NCBI GenBank assembly: GCA_032871835.1
Contig: CM065300.1
Location: 113,209,088 to 113,273,087, forward strand
Direction: 5' to 3'
Length of the DNA: 64,000 nt
From: Dipteronia dyeriana
Lineage: Eukaryota > Streptophyta > Magnoliopsida > Sapindales > Sapindaceae
This document shows, piece after piece, positions 34,130 to 46,018 of this stretch; within the stretch, counting starts at the first letter, position 1; each line of letters begins with the position of its first letter. The translations under genes were made by a program, and so were the position numbers. Under the pieces are notes generated by a model. That model was not told where the DNA came from and did not search any database. It was given only the letters and a program-made list of their open reading frames with translations.

Positions 34130-35151
34130 TTATGGAATTGTATCTCCTAAATGCTCATTCAGGATAATTCTACTTTTAGGCATAAAATTATTCATATAGT
34201 CATTTTCCAGAAATTTAGCATTTGTCGAAACAAGTACTTTAAGATCTGAAGGACTAAAAAAATAGTATCCTTTTGTTCCTTTTGTATACTCTACAAATAT
34301 GTAAGTTTCTAAACGAGACTCCATCTTTTCTATCTTTCCTTTTAACACGTGCGCAGGACATCCAAATATCCTTAAGTGTTGTAAACTAGGCTTTTGCACG
34401 GTCCACAACTCATGTGGTGTTTTAGCAACCGACTTAGATGGTACATCGTTTAGAATGTACATTGCGGTTTGTAAAGCATATCCCCAAAAAGAATTAGGGA
34501 GCGTTGAATAACTCAACATAGACCTAACCATGTCCAAAAGAGTTCTATTTCTCCTTTCTGCCACCCATTTTTTTTAGGTGTGCCTGGTACAGAAAACTGA
34601 GAGATTATCCCATTATCAATAAGATATTGCTGAAACTCACCAGATAGATATTCTCCACCACGATCAGACCTCAAGATTTTTATGCGTTTCTCAAGCTGAT
34701 TTTCAACTTCAGCTTTAAATGTTTTGAACATTTCAAAAACATCCGACTTATGTCTCATGAGATACACATAACCAAATCTTGAGTGATCATCTGTGAAAGT
34801 GATGAAGTATTCATATCCACCACTAGCTTGAATGCTAATAGGTCCACACACATCAGTGTGCATCAAACCTAAACATTCAATGGCTCTTATGCCTTTGGTT
34901 GTAAACGACCTTTTGGTCATTTTACCTTCCAAACAAGATTCACATGTTGGTAGATCATCAACCTTTAAGTCACTTAGAGGTCCGTCACATACCAATCTTT
35001 TAATCCTATTAATGTTAATATGATCTAGGCGCAAATGCCATAGGTAGGTTTCATCTTTTGATAATTTTACTCTTTTATGATTAGGTTCCGTTGATTCCAT
35101 GTCTAACAAGTGAGAGATATTTCCATGCAAATAGAATAAACTGTTTTCCAA
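34130..35151 (-). pseudogene. Copia-1 integrase
   Basis: The frame 35151-34513 has the HHCC zinc-binding part (LWHLRLDHININRIKRLVC ... LPTCESCLEGKM) and the core start LMHTDVCGPISIQASGGYEY (first D) with FITFTDDHSRFGYVYLM. The second D is in ILRSDRGGEYLSGEF. A one-base slip in the T8 run near 34566-34573 moves the reading to the frame 34564-34130, which starts [16 protein letters not shown] (third catalytic residue E retained) and continues with [18 protein letters not shown]. All three DDE residues are thus present but split by one frameshift. Confidence 0.85.
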
Positions 35152-35299
35152 TGTACCTTTGCAAATAATTTTGTCATTCTTACTAATAAAAAAAGCTTTA
35201 TTAAAAGTAACTGAATAACCAAATTTATTTAAACAAGAAACTGAAATTAAATTCCTCTTGAATTTGGGTACATAATAAATGTTTATTAAAAACTAAATG

Positions 35300-35870
35300 C
35301 CTATAAGAATCTAAATTGATTCTAATATCTCCCACTACACTTGTAGAGACAACGCTCCATTGCCTAAATGCAAGTTGAATTCATTCTTATTCAGTCTATT
35401 TTCTTTGACCCATTTCACCACAAAGGAAACACTTCCCTTTGATCTTGGTTACTTTCTTGGTCTCCTTCTATGAAGACCCAAGTTGCTTTTTTCTCTGTTA
35501 TTTCTTGACCTTCTAACGGGTCTTAACAATAACAACTTTACCAACCATATGAATCCCTATCTAGAGACATCATAACATCAGCAATAGTCTCCATTCCTTC
35601 ATGTTACTGTTGCAACACGTTGGAGATGATGGCCATAACGTAACGTACATTTAGCCATCTCATCTAAAGACTTCCACTACTGATACTCATCTCTTTGCTC
35701 CTGAGTAGATTCATTAGTTTGGTGGTTAAGGAATATACATAATGAACTTATACTTTTCAGCTTGCAACAACAACCAAATATTATTTTTCCATGTGACATA
35801 ATTATCATCAGCTAAAGTATTATCTTTTAGGATATTGATTAGGGATCGGGTCACGATTTTTTTTTAATAA
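35300..35870 (-). pseudogene. Copia-1 gag, heavily decayed
   Basis: Near 35835-35740 the minus strand encodes LADDNYVTWKNNIWLLLQAE, the start of the UBN2-type copia gag domain (compare GDNYTKWKLNINAIL in Copia-2). Near 35435-35405 a zinc-knuckle remnant CFLCGEMGQRK lacks the histidine and last cysteine. Between them there are many stops and deletions. No clear protease (DSGA) motif follows. Confidence 0.65.
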
Positions 35871-37176
35871 CAAAAATTATATAAGTAAACAATCATGATA
35901 TAGCACTTTTGAATATTTATCTTGAATTAAATAAAATAATTCAATCATAAAAATTCAATGGTGATACAACACCCACAAATGTCACGCTTCATTTGGGAGT
36001 TCGCAACATTTACTAGTTATACTAGGTCCCACCTAATTGTTAACATAACAACCAACGTTTTCAATTTTAGCCTTGTAATTTTTATTAACAAGAACTCTTG
36101 GGAGGATATTAATAAAATTACACTGAGTGTAATACCTAGTTATCGACCTTCAATATAATCCCTCACGAATATCCCTCATTTGGGAGTATATATCGTTTGG
36201 GCTAATTGTCTAGTCTATCATTGTAAGCAAGTATCTTGCTAAATTCCATTCATGAATACCCCTTGGGAGGTTATTCACGAAACATAAAGCTCAACTAAAC
36301 TTGGAGGCCATAGGTGTTCCAAAACACCTTTTCCCACTCAATTGTTTAAGGCGTGTGATCAAATTCTAAAGAATGATTTACCAAGTTATCTAGATGCCAA
36401 TTTAGATACTTAAACCATTCAATGCATGTTCATACAAAAAATATATATGAGTGGCACTCCTATTCTATATGACATGTTATCAAACAATGAGAAACATTGC
36501 AATATTTACGAAAATATAAATAGCTACAATTTTGGTCCATTCTAGAAAAACAAGTAAATTACATATGTCTTGGAATACAAAAACCTTTTTTGGCAACAAG
36601 TCTTCACGCGACCTTCGTCGTCCGGACTGTCTCGGCTACCTCCCATAGGCGTGCACACCCTTGGCCCCTACCCATGGGTGTGTGCATGCCACAAACCCTT
36701 AAAAGGCTGCCATGTGCCGCCCATGCCATAACAAAACGTGGTTGCGTGCTCTTCGCACGCACGTTCGTTGTTACGGCTCGCACGGTCCCAAACTTGTTTC
36801 GGTTACTCCTAATTCTTCAAACCTTCGAGTCTTCGATACTTGAATGTATTACAAAAGAATTTCAATATTAAAATACTGCAGTTTTTTTTTATTACAACAA
36901 CAAAAATAAAAAAAAACTTAGCAACTACCGAGAAGGAAATTATGGCGATGATAGACCACTCTTCTTGTTACAATCCTAAAACAAAATACATTGAAATTCT
37001 AGGGTCAAAATTGAGCAATAACAAACCACATATAAGACATATACATATCCATACATTCCAATGTAAATATATATGTGAATACCTACAGTGTCATCTCTTT
37101 CTAAAACATGCATATATACAATAAAAAGAAAAAGATTCACGTACACATACATCAATTAATCAAGGGTACAACCACC
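35871..37176 (-). other. Copia-1 5' leader, non-coding
   Basis: About 1.3 kb between primer site and gag with no domain. It contains a GC-rich island (about 36595-36790, with GTGCGTGCGAAGAGCACGC on the minus strand) in otherwise AT-rich sequence. Confidence 0.6.
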
Positions 37177-37187
37177 CTCTGATACCA
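37177..37187 (-). other. Primer-binding site of Copia-1
   Basis: The minus strand reads TGGTATCAGAG, a perfect match to the initiator Met-tRNA primer-site consensus, two bases inside the LTR end at 37190. Confidence 0.9.
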
Positions 37188-37189
37188 AT

Positions 37190-37830
37190 TGCAGGAAAAA
37201 AAACGGTTCAAAACGCAACAGAAGCGTGAGAAAATGAAAATTATGGTTCGCGTATAAATAAAATTTTTATCTTTTAATAACAAGAACCTTAACCCTAGAT
37301 TAATTGATGTATATAAAAGTGTCGTACCTTTTTTTTCGTGACGATTGAACTAGCATCGAATTGAATCCGCAAGATCTTCCAATCCAATCACGAACATGAA
37401 TCATCTAGGAGTGTGGGCTCCCTTTCTTTAAATTGTATACCTGAGGATGGAAACAAACAAAATCTTCTTCTTTGTTAGTCACAATAATCCTCCAAGAGAA
37501 AAACCAAGAACGTCCGGTCACTTTTGAATTATCAATCAATTTAATTGAAACTCGCGCGAACCTTGATTCGATATCATACAAAAAACCCTTTTGATGCAAA
37601 GGATACTAGTGTACTATCGAAAACAAAAACGTTCCCCTTTTTCTCTTCTTGGCCGAATTCACAATATTTCTATGAGTTGGTCGAATTTTGTCCAGAGTAA
37701 AAAACTAATTTTTCTCCGTCAAAAATCTCTCTTGCTCGGCCAAATTCCCTTCTTGAAAATTGCTTAGCATGGCCGAAATTCATCTCATAGAAAAACTTAG
37801 GCTGGCCAAAATTAACATACATATATATAT

Positions 37831-37885
<55 letters not shown>

Positions 37886-37988
37886 CATAAATCCTCTCCT
37901 ATGAAGGATTTACTTGGTTGGCAAGAATCATTTCCTTAGGTGGATTTATTTGATAGTTAAGAATCCTTACTTAAAACGAATTCTATCC

Positions 37989-38030
<42 letters not shown>

Positions 38031-39669
38031 GCTGGCTGAAATTTCATTGGATATATATTAGGCTCACAAATCCTTTCCTAAGAAGGATTTAGTTGGTAGT
38101 TAAGAATCATTTCCTTAGGTAGATTTACTTGGTTGTTAATCCTACACCAAAACCCCTAATCCAACTCAATAGTGTATTTGTAACCAAATTAAAGACTTCC
38201 TAATTTGATTAGATATATAATTCTTTTTATTTATCTACTTATCAAATATGGTCTTTAATATTAATTATACTTCCAACAATAGTATAATTTTAGGAGACCA
38301 ACTCCTATTAGGAAAATGATTTTGATTTTTAATTAAATAATTAATTAATCAATAAATTAATTAATTTCCATTTAACTAAATAATAATATAAAAATAATAT
38401 AATTTAAACTATTCTTAATAGCCTTGCCGCCCAACACATGTATATAGGCCATATATTATTTTATTTTATTTTATTTTAGTAAATCCATTAGACCTTAATA
38501 AAAAAGTCCACATGTGAACTAGACCCATTCTTACAAAAAAAAAAAAACAAGTTCACATGCCTTAATACATTTCTAGTTGGACCCCTAAATTGGTCCGGTA
38601 GAATATATCAAGTGATCCATGCAAGTTCGTGTGGATTGGGGATCTTGGCGGGCTATCTAAATTTATGCACCAATAGACAACCCAATCACAATCAACAAAT
38701 GATTCACTTAAGTCAAATCTATTTAATTTTAGTTCATTCTACTAAAGAACTAAAATTGAACTCTTAAATAAAGATAGAATTTAGTTGATGTTACTCATTC
38801 ATACTCTAGACAACCTTATTGGAGAAATTGTATCCTCGTAAAGAATACCAGTAATCGCCAAGAGCTCATAGACCGCCAATAGCTCTCCAGGTTACCATAT
38901 TTACTCATATGACCACATTTTGAACTTGGATATTTTGACTTGTCCAAAAGCCATGTTTCAATACACACTATTGAAAACTTAAATTTAAGATTTAATATCC
39001 AATACCTCAAAACATCCATATGATAGTATTCTACTCTCATTTAATAAATGGAGCCACGATGTCCATATCTATAAATGAAGTCCTCTATCGATTAATAAAT
39101 GAGTACCACCAAACTATCGATGATAGACTATGCTATATAATCGTACTCATTGATAGCTCAAATGATAACAATTGCAACCATAAGTTCATCATTTATCTCA
39201 GGATTAAGATAGACTCTCTGATTGTGTTCAAATGAAAATTTTATCCATTGACGGTTCTAAATAAAATATTTCATTATGATCCTATTTAATGCACCCAGTG
39301 CACTAGATTCTTTTGCCCAAAGACACCATACTTTGATGATTTTAGACTCATCATAGCACATTTGATCCCACTCAAATGCTAGCAAAAGAATCTACAACTT
39401 TAACAAGATATAGGCGCCCAACCTTTTATCTTAAGTTGTGAATATTATTCAAGACTAACTAAAGAATTGTGTCTACCTCATACATATCCAGATGTATGAA
39501 CAATTCTTCTTTTCTCATAGTCTTTTGACCTTATGATTATTTACTTTTGACAATTATAATAATTAAACTATAAATGCTATAAGATTTGTTAAACTAGAAA
39601 TCACTTTTTTAGTATGAAAAGATTGTCAAATACATTATTATACTCCTGCTATTGAGCATAATCCCAACA
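37190..39669 (-). repeat. Copia-1 5' LTR
   Basis: The minus strand begins TGTTGGGATTATGCTCAA at 39669 and ends CCTGCA at 37190, next to the primer site. It is a partner of 29949-32397. Confidence 0.9.
37806..37882. repeat. (AT)n microsatellite in Copia-1 5' LTR
   Basis: A long alternating AT run interrupted by one GG. The 3' LTR has only a short 'ATATATATATATA' at the same place (30580). Confidence 0.9.
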
Positions 39670-40865
39670 CATATAGGGAGCTCAAGCAAAGAGAGCGACC
39701 TTGCATTGAAATAAGGAAATATTTGTTCAATTCTATGCTCTATAATTAATTGCTTGAGTTACATGGTTATACATATATAATTATATGGCTTTTTATTCAA
39801 TAAGTGTGTCTTTGCCTTGTTTGCAATCCATGTTTCATTTATGTTCAAATATGTAGTTTTGGACTAGAAAAATTGATTGGGAAGTATATTTGATTGACCT
39901 ACAATTTATCTCCATGTTATGAGAACTAGATGTTGACATGCTTAAATACTATGCATGAGCTATGTTTGTGAAACTATGTGTGAATGCTTCCGATAAGGCT
40001 AAAACTTAATAAAGACCTTGTGTCCATTTTAAATATAAGGATGTCTCATCCAAATATAGTATTGTCTATTTTCTTAATGGTTGAACAAGGCAACAATCAA
40101 TAAGGATTTCATATTCATTCAATCAACAAGGATTTTATATCCATGTCTTGGTTGGTCATTAAGAATTCAAAAAGTTGCTTGTGTGTGTGTTGAAATCTTT
40201 CAATGCTATATCTTTTTCATTTTTGACAAAAGGGTACAAATTGGTTTGACTTCTTTTGGAAACTCTTTTGATGTTTGCCATGCCAAATACCATGCTTTGA
40301 AAGTTCATGTTGCACATCTTCCATCTAAGGTAATAATCTCAAACTTTTTCTTTTAAATCAAATCTCCTTGCTCTTCTCTCTCACTTATTAAATTGCATAA
40401 ACCTTTTGTATATGATTATGCATTCAGCTTGCAAATATCTCTCTTTACTAAGTGATCCAGTTGGGGAATACTACTTTGCCTATATTGTGACAAAAAAGGG
40501 AAGTAGTGAGGATTTAGGGGGAGTTGAGTTGCATATGGGGGAAATTGACTTGTTGTGAGGGAGTTAACCTATTTAGGGGGAGCTTTTGCATTTGCATTGT
40601 TGTTGCATGTTTCGTTTTTTATCGTATGCAAATTGCACCTATTTTTATTTCTCTTGATCACCTCACATACACTTGTCTTGGAAAGTGTAATTATCTTGTT
40701 TTGTAGGGATGGTTATTCTACAAGAGATGGAAGATTTGAAGATCTAGTTTTTAGGTATCTCTTTGTAATGTAGAATAATTTTTATTGACCTCTTGTTTTT
40801 TTTTTTAATTTGTGAAAATGAATTGTGAGTGATGGTTTTGTCACGAAATAGTCAAAGAGGTAGAT
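39670..40865 (+). mobile_element. SIRE element 3' untranslated interior (probably SIRE-1)
   Basis: It starts with AGGGAGCTCAAGCAAAGAGAG, the reverse complement of the SIRE-2 junction at 14365-14395. It then follows the SIRE-2 3' UTR in diverged form, including GATAGTATTGTCTATTT-like and 'AAAGGGTACAAATTGGTTTG' blocks matching 53555 and 13815. It ends with a purine tract region (GTCACGAAATAGTCAAAGAGG) just before the LTR. No coding domain. Confidence 0.7.
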
Positions 40866-41016
40866 TGTAGTTCCTCATTTTTAATTGACTTATTTTGTTG
40901 TCAACCACCATTGCGGATTATATATGTAAGGGGAGTTTAGGCCATTCCTGTTCGTGACCAAGCTCAAGCTCAAAAAGCATATCACATGTTGCTTAACTCT
41001 TTGAAGAGATTTAGTT

Positions 41017-41050
<34 letters not shown>

Positions 41051-41468
41051 CATTCCCATTCTAGCATGCTTATTTTGCATTGTGCCTTAGTGTCTTTTTT
41101 GCGTTCATTCCATTGTGTGCTTAGTATGTTAGTTTTTCTTTTTAGTATCCTCATATAGAGCAATGCGTGGGTAATTGCACCGCCAGGCTACCCGAGCAAC
41201 ACCTGCGTATCTAGATCTGATATCTCTCTTTGTCTAGTGCTTTGTACGGGAGCATGTGCTGGCACTTCACTGGTAATGTGCGGATAAGTGCACGGGTAGT
41301 TACCCGTACAGTACTCGCACAATGGGCTTGGAAGGTTTTTCATAGTCCCTGTGCACGGGCACAACTGCGGGTTCTACCCGCGCACTACACTGTCTTAGGG
41401 CAGTTTTGGGTTTTCCTCTACTTCATTTTTTCTCACCTTATATATTCATCTTCTTCTCTCAAACTTCC
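40866..41468 (+). mobile_element. SIRE-1-type 3' LTR, truncated
   Basis: TGTAGTTCCTCATTTTTAATTGA begins a copy of 8360-8965: shared AC microsatellite, CTAGCATG block, CGGG..A-rich block and TATA region. Similarity ends after 'TTCTCTCAAACTTCCA' at about 41468, so the last roughly 900 bases of the LTR are missing. Confidence 0.8.
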
Positions 41469-41670
41469 ACATTCTATTTACAACTCGTGAGAATTGTGAT
41501 AGTGCACAGATTGCACCACGAAACATTCTCAAGTGAAACGGCAGTGCCGTATTGACCTAGTCAGTTTATGCAACCACATACGTAAAATAATGATCAAGTC
41601 GAAGTGCAGCTACAAGAGCAAAATTCCTCTACAAATTTCTTCCAAATAGACTTCGACATTGGACTTCTAC
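41469..41670. other. Short segment of unknown origin
   Basis: 202 bases between a truncated SIRE-1 LTR and the SIRE-3 LTR. There is no match to the other parts of the window noticed by eye, and no frame of note. Confidence 0.5.
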
Positions 41671-42914
41671 TGAAAATAGCCCAAAAGTGTGTCTATCCTA
41701 ACCTAAAGGGGGGGTGGGTGAAAAGGTTGTAATCAAGTTAATTACCAGTTTTACTTTATTAATCAATATTACACAATTATCCCATTAACAAACATACAAA
41801 ATCAAGTGTTAAGTGTGAAAAATATAAATTATACTTGATTTTTACATGGAAATCCTTCTACAAGAGAAAAACCATGGGCTAACTACTTAGCCACTACGAT
41901 CCTCAAATCCACTGTTGTAATGATGTTCCCAACCTAAGTTGACAACCTTATCACACTTCAAGGTTACTAACCCACCACTACTACCCAACGAGCCTTAATA
42001 TTGTTTCTTGATCAATGCTTGCCATCACACCTTGGTTTCACGATTTCACTTGCTTATACAATACACCGTGTAGTCACAAGACTTAACTCTATAGAAGAGA
42101 TCAACAAACAGCCTATATGAATATGTGAAATATTCTAAATGCAATCAATTGGTCAAAATCAACAATGTCTAAATGTAATGCATAGAGACTTAGCTAGATG
42201 GAAAATATGACATAAATGCTAGCTATCACAAACAAACTCAAACATGTCATAATATGAAGATTTGCTAACCTAAGCCATAATTGACATGTCTTGATAAATT
42301 AGAACAATAAATGAGCAAGAATGATAATTCTACTTATAAAATGATGAAGACTCATGCTTTTATTGATGTTAGAGATGCAAGATAAAGATGGGTTGTGGGG
42401 TTTGGAGAGTTAACGAACAAAGCTTGAAGCTTTCTCTCTCTAGGATCTCTTTCTCTATTTTTCATTCTGTTAAGGTTTATGCCCTAATGATTTAATTTGT
42501 AAATGGATTTATGAAATAAATAAAAGAAAAAGTTCAATTCATTCATGTTGTGTTGTTTATTTATAACTTGTGCATATATTTAACATCCAAGATTGCCGGA
42601 TGTAATATCGAAATGTGTATATGAGTGTCATATACGGATGGATACAGTAAGAGACGTGCAATCTAAAGAGTCCATAGATAGCAAATAAAGCTGGGTTCTT
42701 TATTTGTGGTTAATTTATAGATGCGGTCCATTCTGTAATGTACGATGATTCTATCCTGAATCATTCATATGAGATATGGGAATGGAGGCGTCTTGTATGA
42801 TGTGATCATATAGAACTGGGTCATGATCTATATGAATTTTTCACCAATATCCGTTTACCGATGAGATTCATATATATCAACTAATGATGGCTATATGTGG
42901 GTGATCTTAATCCT

Positions 42915-43044
42915 GAGTGTCTTATCAACTCCTTCAGGTTAGATCGTTGTCTTTGATATACCATGGGTGAGGTCGGATAGAGTGTCTTATCAACTCCTTC
43001 AGGTTAGATCGTTTTCTTTGATATACCATGGGTGAGGTCGGATG
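42915..43044 (+). repeat. 65-bp tandem duplication in Copia-2 5' LTR
   Basis: Units 42915-42979 and 42980-43044 start GAGTGTCTTATCAACTCC and differ at a few bases. The 3' LTR has a single unit (50336). Confidence 0.95.
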
Positions 43045-43983
43045 CATTTCCCGATCAATATACTCCGTATGTTGGGATTACGGTTTGGCTTGTGGCTGGG
43101 AAGGTTTGTACACAATAGTGGAATCCACTCCTTCTTATGAGAAGTAGATGGTAGTTCCCTTAAGGGTTGATTCGGGGCTTGGACAATATCAGCGCTCTCC
43201 TAATTCCGTGAGGAAATAGGATTTATTGTTTGTTATAGAATCAACGGTACTTAAAGGATATATGTAATTAGGGGGGTATAATGGACATTATGACCCAACT
43301 CTAATTACGAACTACTGTGGAGGATCACACCATGTGTAATAGCTATATTGATAGACACCGAGTTGTATCGGTCTGTGTAAAAGTGTTTACAGTTGAGAGA
43401 GTGCATATTCGGGTTTTTAGTGAAATAACACCGGAGTTAATAATCAAGGAATATTAATTAAAGAGTTTAATTAATGATTCCGAGGATTATTGGAGCTCAA
43501 AATACTGTGGGTCCATTAGGTCCCCTTGCTAACCCGATCGATTTAGGTAATAAGGGTTACGGTTAATTAATTGGATTGTCCAATCAATTGTATTACAAAA
43601 GTTACACGTATATATTCGGGAATTAATTAAATAATGAGATTATTTAATTAATGAATGTTAATAGTTAAATTAATTAAATAATTAGATTATTTAATTATAT
43701 TGATAATTATGAATTATTAATTAACTATTAATTAGAGGGTGTTAAGTTATATATGAATTTAGGTGAAGATAAAATAATGGAATTATTTTATTTTACTAAA
43801 TTATTTATCTAAGTATTTGAATTTAAGTTTAAAATTAAAATACTTATTATCATTTTTAAAATATTAGATACATTTGAAAAGGATAATTAAAATATATATA
43901 TCAATTATAACACAAGAGATTGCATTTGATGCAAATTGGTATGTACACATATATAAGTGTTTGTATAGGATACAAACAAAGTG

Positions 43984-44030
<47 letters not shown>

Positions 44031-44282
44031 GGCAGCAGAGAAAAGAGATGTATATATAATTAAAAAGTGGTAGCATAAAAAATATACAAATATTAAAAGT
44101 GCATGCAGAGGCGTGAAAGAGTGATATTTGTGATATTTGTGAGCAGAGGCGTGAAAGATTTTTATTTGTTATAAAGGTGAGAAGAGGCGCGATATGTATA
44201 TATAGATGTGCAGGTGTCATATAGATATATATTTGATATATATTGTTTTTGAAAATACAGAATCACATCTATCAATATATTT

Positions 44283-44963
44283 CTGTAGGCACATCTAATC
44301 TAAATGATATACGTATGCATGGCAATGCTTTTATCATCACATAATATAAAGCATACATGAATTGACCGAGTACTATGGATTATTTAACCTAAAAATTGGA
44401 ATCTAAAATAACAAAATTTCCCAAGGCATTCCTTGGTCTTCTAGTAACTTCAGATATCTTCCAGTCTCTTCTGGTTTTTTTTTCGAAACAAGAAATTGTT
44501 TTCGTTGCTCCTATATGTATGAATTGTGTAGGCACAATTTAAATTGATTGTATGATGTTTTTGTATATATATTATTTTTTTAATTTACAAAAACATGATT
44601 GGTCGTTAATTATATGGTACTGGGGATTTAGGGTTTATGAGTTGTATTTTTATTATTATTATTTTGTTTATATATTTTATTGTTGTTATTGTATTGTAAA
44701 AAAAATTGTAACCTATATTGAAGACTTAGAAAAATCGCGAAGATGGATTCATAAGATGAATCGGAGTGAACTGAAGAGACTGGAAGATATCTGAAGTTAC
44801 TAGAAGACCAATGAATGCCTTGGGAAATTTTTGTAATTTTAGATTCCAATTTTTAGGTTAAATAATCCACTGTACTCGGTCAATTCATGTATGCTTTATA
44901 TTATGTGATGATAAAAGCATTGTCATGCATACGTATGTCATTTAGATTAGATGTACCTACACA
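44283..44963. mobile_element. Foldback/MULE-like non-autonomous DNA transposon with 9-bp TSD
   Basis: Terminal inverted repeats of about 200 bp, about 95% alike by eye, span 44283 to about 44480 and about 44768 to 44963. The outer part reads TGTAGG.ACATCTAATCT inward on both arms, and the inner part ends at TTCAGATATCTTCCAGTCTC. A 9-bp direct duplication AATATATTT flanks it (44274-44282 and 44964-44972). Long TIRs and a 9-bp duplication fit Mutator-like elements. The roughly 290-bp centre has no transposase domain, so any mobility required a source elsewhere. Confidence 0.85.
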
Positions 44964-44972
44964 AATATATTT

Positions 44973-46018
44973 GATACGTCAAACATGCATCATAGCATGA
45001 TATTTTATGTATTTTTTTTAATTTGATTAAAATGGGCAATATACATAATTGACTATGAATAACGAGATTAGTTTTTAATGGTTAGAAAACTTGGTAATTC
45101 TCATTAATATTAATCTAGTTATTAAAGAGTTTAATAAGTTAAATTAATATAATCATTTATTGTAATTAGGATTAATATGATTAATTACCTAATAATAAAT
45201 TAACCGAATAAAGTGTTAGAGTTTTAATAGTTAAAATTTGGTAAACACTAAATAATAATCTGACCTTAGTAAATAGTTTACAAAAGCTTAGATTATTCAC
45301 TAATAGATTAGATTTTTAATTGTTAAAAATCATTACTAATTTATTAGTTAATTAGAATTTGTTTCTAATTAGTTAATGCACTAGATAACTAGATTAAAGT
45401 TAGTCATTTAATCCTGTGGAATCTAGGTGCATTAACGGTTAATAGAAAACCCTAATTTTAAAATAGTGAGTGGGAGAGGGATATATGACATATATATCCT
45501 GTGGTCTCTATCGTTAGTTCAACACCTTGAGATCCGAGTGGGGCCTCGTGACGGCTTTGCTTTCGTCCTCCCTAAGGAGGGTTTCCACAAAGGTCAATAC
45601 CAAGGTTAACTTCCAAACTGATAGGATTTCTGAGGGTATTTCGGGATTGACCAACCCTAAGGCGGCAATTCTCGAGTTAAGCTCGTGAGATCTGAAATGG
45701 TGGGTTACACTCACAAAGGTTTTGATTAAGTTTGTTAATTAAAAACCTGACTGAATGAACGATGGCTGAATGATATGGAATAAGAGTTATTCTAGAATAT
45801 CATTTTATTGAGAATGTCTCGGTCCAACATGCAAAGACTTGAACGACCCTAAGGCGGCACTTCTTTGTGGTATGTTGGATTGTCGTGGTATATTAACTAG
45901 TTTTAGGGTAGTTCTAGTTCGTTAAACATGTGCATGCATCATGTTTAAATTTATGCCAAAGCACTTGCACTTGTTTTAAATAAATGACTGAATGAATGTT
46001 TTATTTATATCAGCAATT
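44973..46018 (+). other. Copia-2 5' region between LTR match and gag
   Basis: 1.05 kb, AT-rich to about 45450, then more balanced. No primer-binding site of the TGGTATCAGAGC type is visible. The motif 'ACCCTAAGGCGGCA.TTCT' appears twice (45654 and 45849), a small dispersed repeat of the leader. Confidence 0.6.

Larger units (their letters stand above)
29949..39669 (-). mobile_element. Copia-1: near-complete Ty1/copia retrotransposon
   Basis: Two closely similar LTRs (29949-32397 and 37190-39669) flank 4.8 kb. On the minus strand the order is primer site, about 1.3 kb leader, gag, integrase, reverse transcriptase, RNase H, polypurine tract. The coding frames are longer and the LTRs far more alike than in neighbouring elements, so it is one of the younger insertions. 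The left flank is gypsy LTR and the right flank is SIRE 3' interior. No target duplication is seen (ACCGA versus CATAT). Confidence 0.9.
42468..44972 (+). repeat. Copia-2 5' LTR (partial match, with insertions)
   Basis: Collinear with 49889-51375. Differences include a 65-bp tandem duplication (42915-43044), a segment at about 43795-43960 missing from the 3' LTR, a longer TA run (43987-44026) and the foldback element at 44283-44963. The last roughly 430 bases of the 3' LTR (51376-51807) have no counterpart after 44972. Confidence 0.8.

Noticed and set aside
36590..36871. 93-codon plus-strand frame in the GC-rich island
   Set aside because: It runs opposite to the Copia-1 element inside its leader and has no recognisable domain.
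37177..37187. tRNA-Met-like sequence as a possible tRNA gene
   Set aside because: It is only the 11-base primer-binding site. No cloverleaf or promoter boxes surround it; the same holds for the other primer sites.
43864..44220. 118-codon minus-strand frame with Tyr/Ile repeats (also 51050-51313)
   Set aside because: It lies inside the Copia-2 LTR, and its YIYIYI run is just the (TA)n microsatellite. The second copy is the other LTR.
44552..44849. Open frames within the foldback element
   Set aside because: They span the arm/centre boundary, are Tyr/Phe/Asn-rich from AT-rich DNA and match no transposase.
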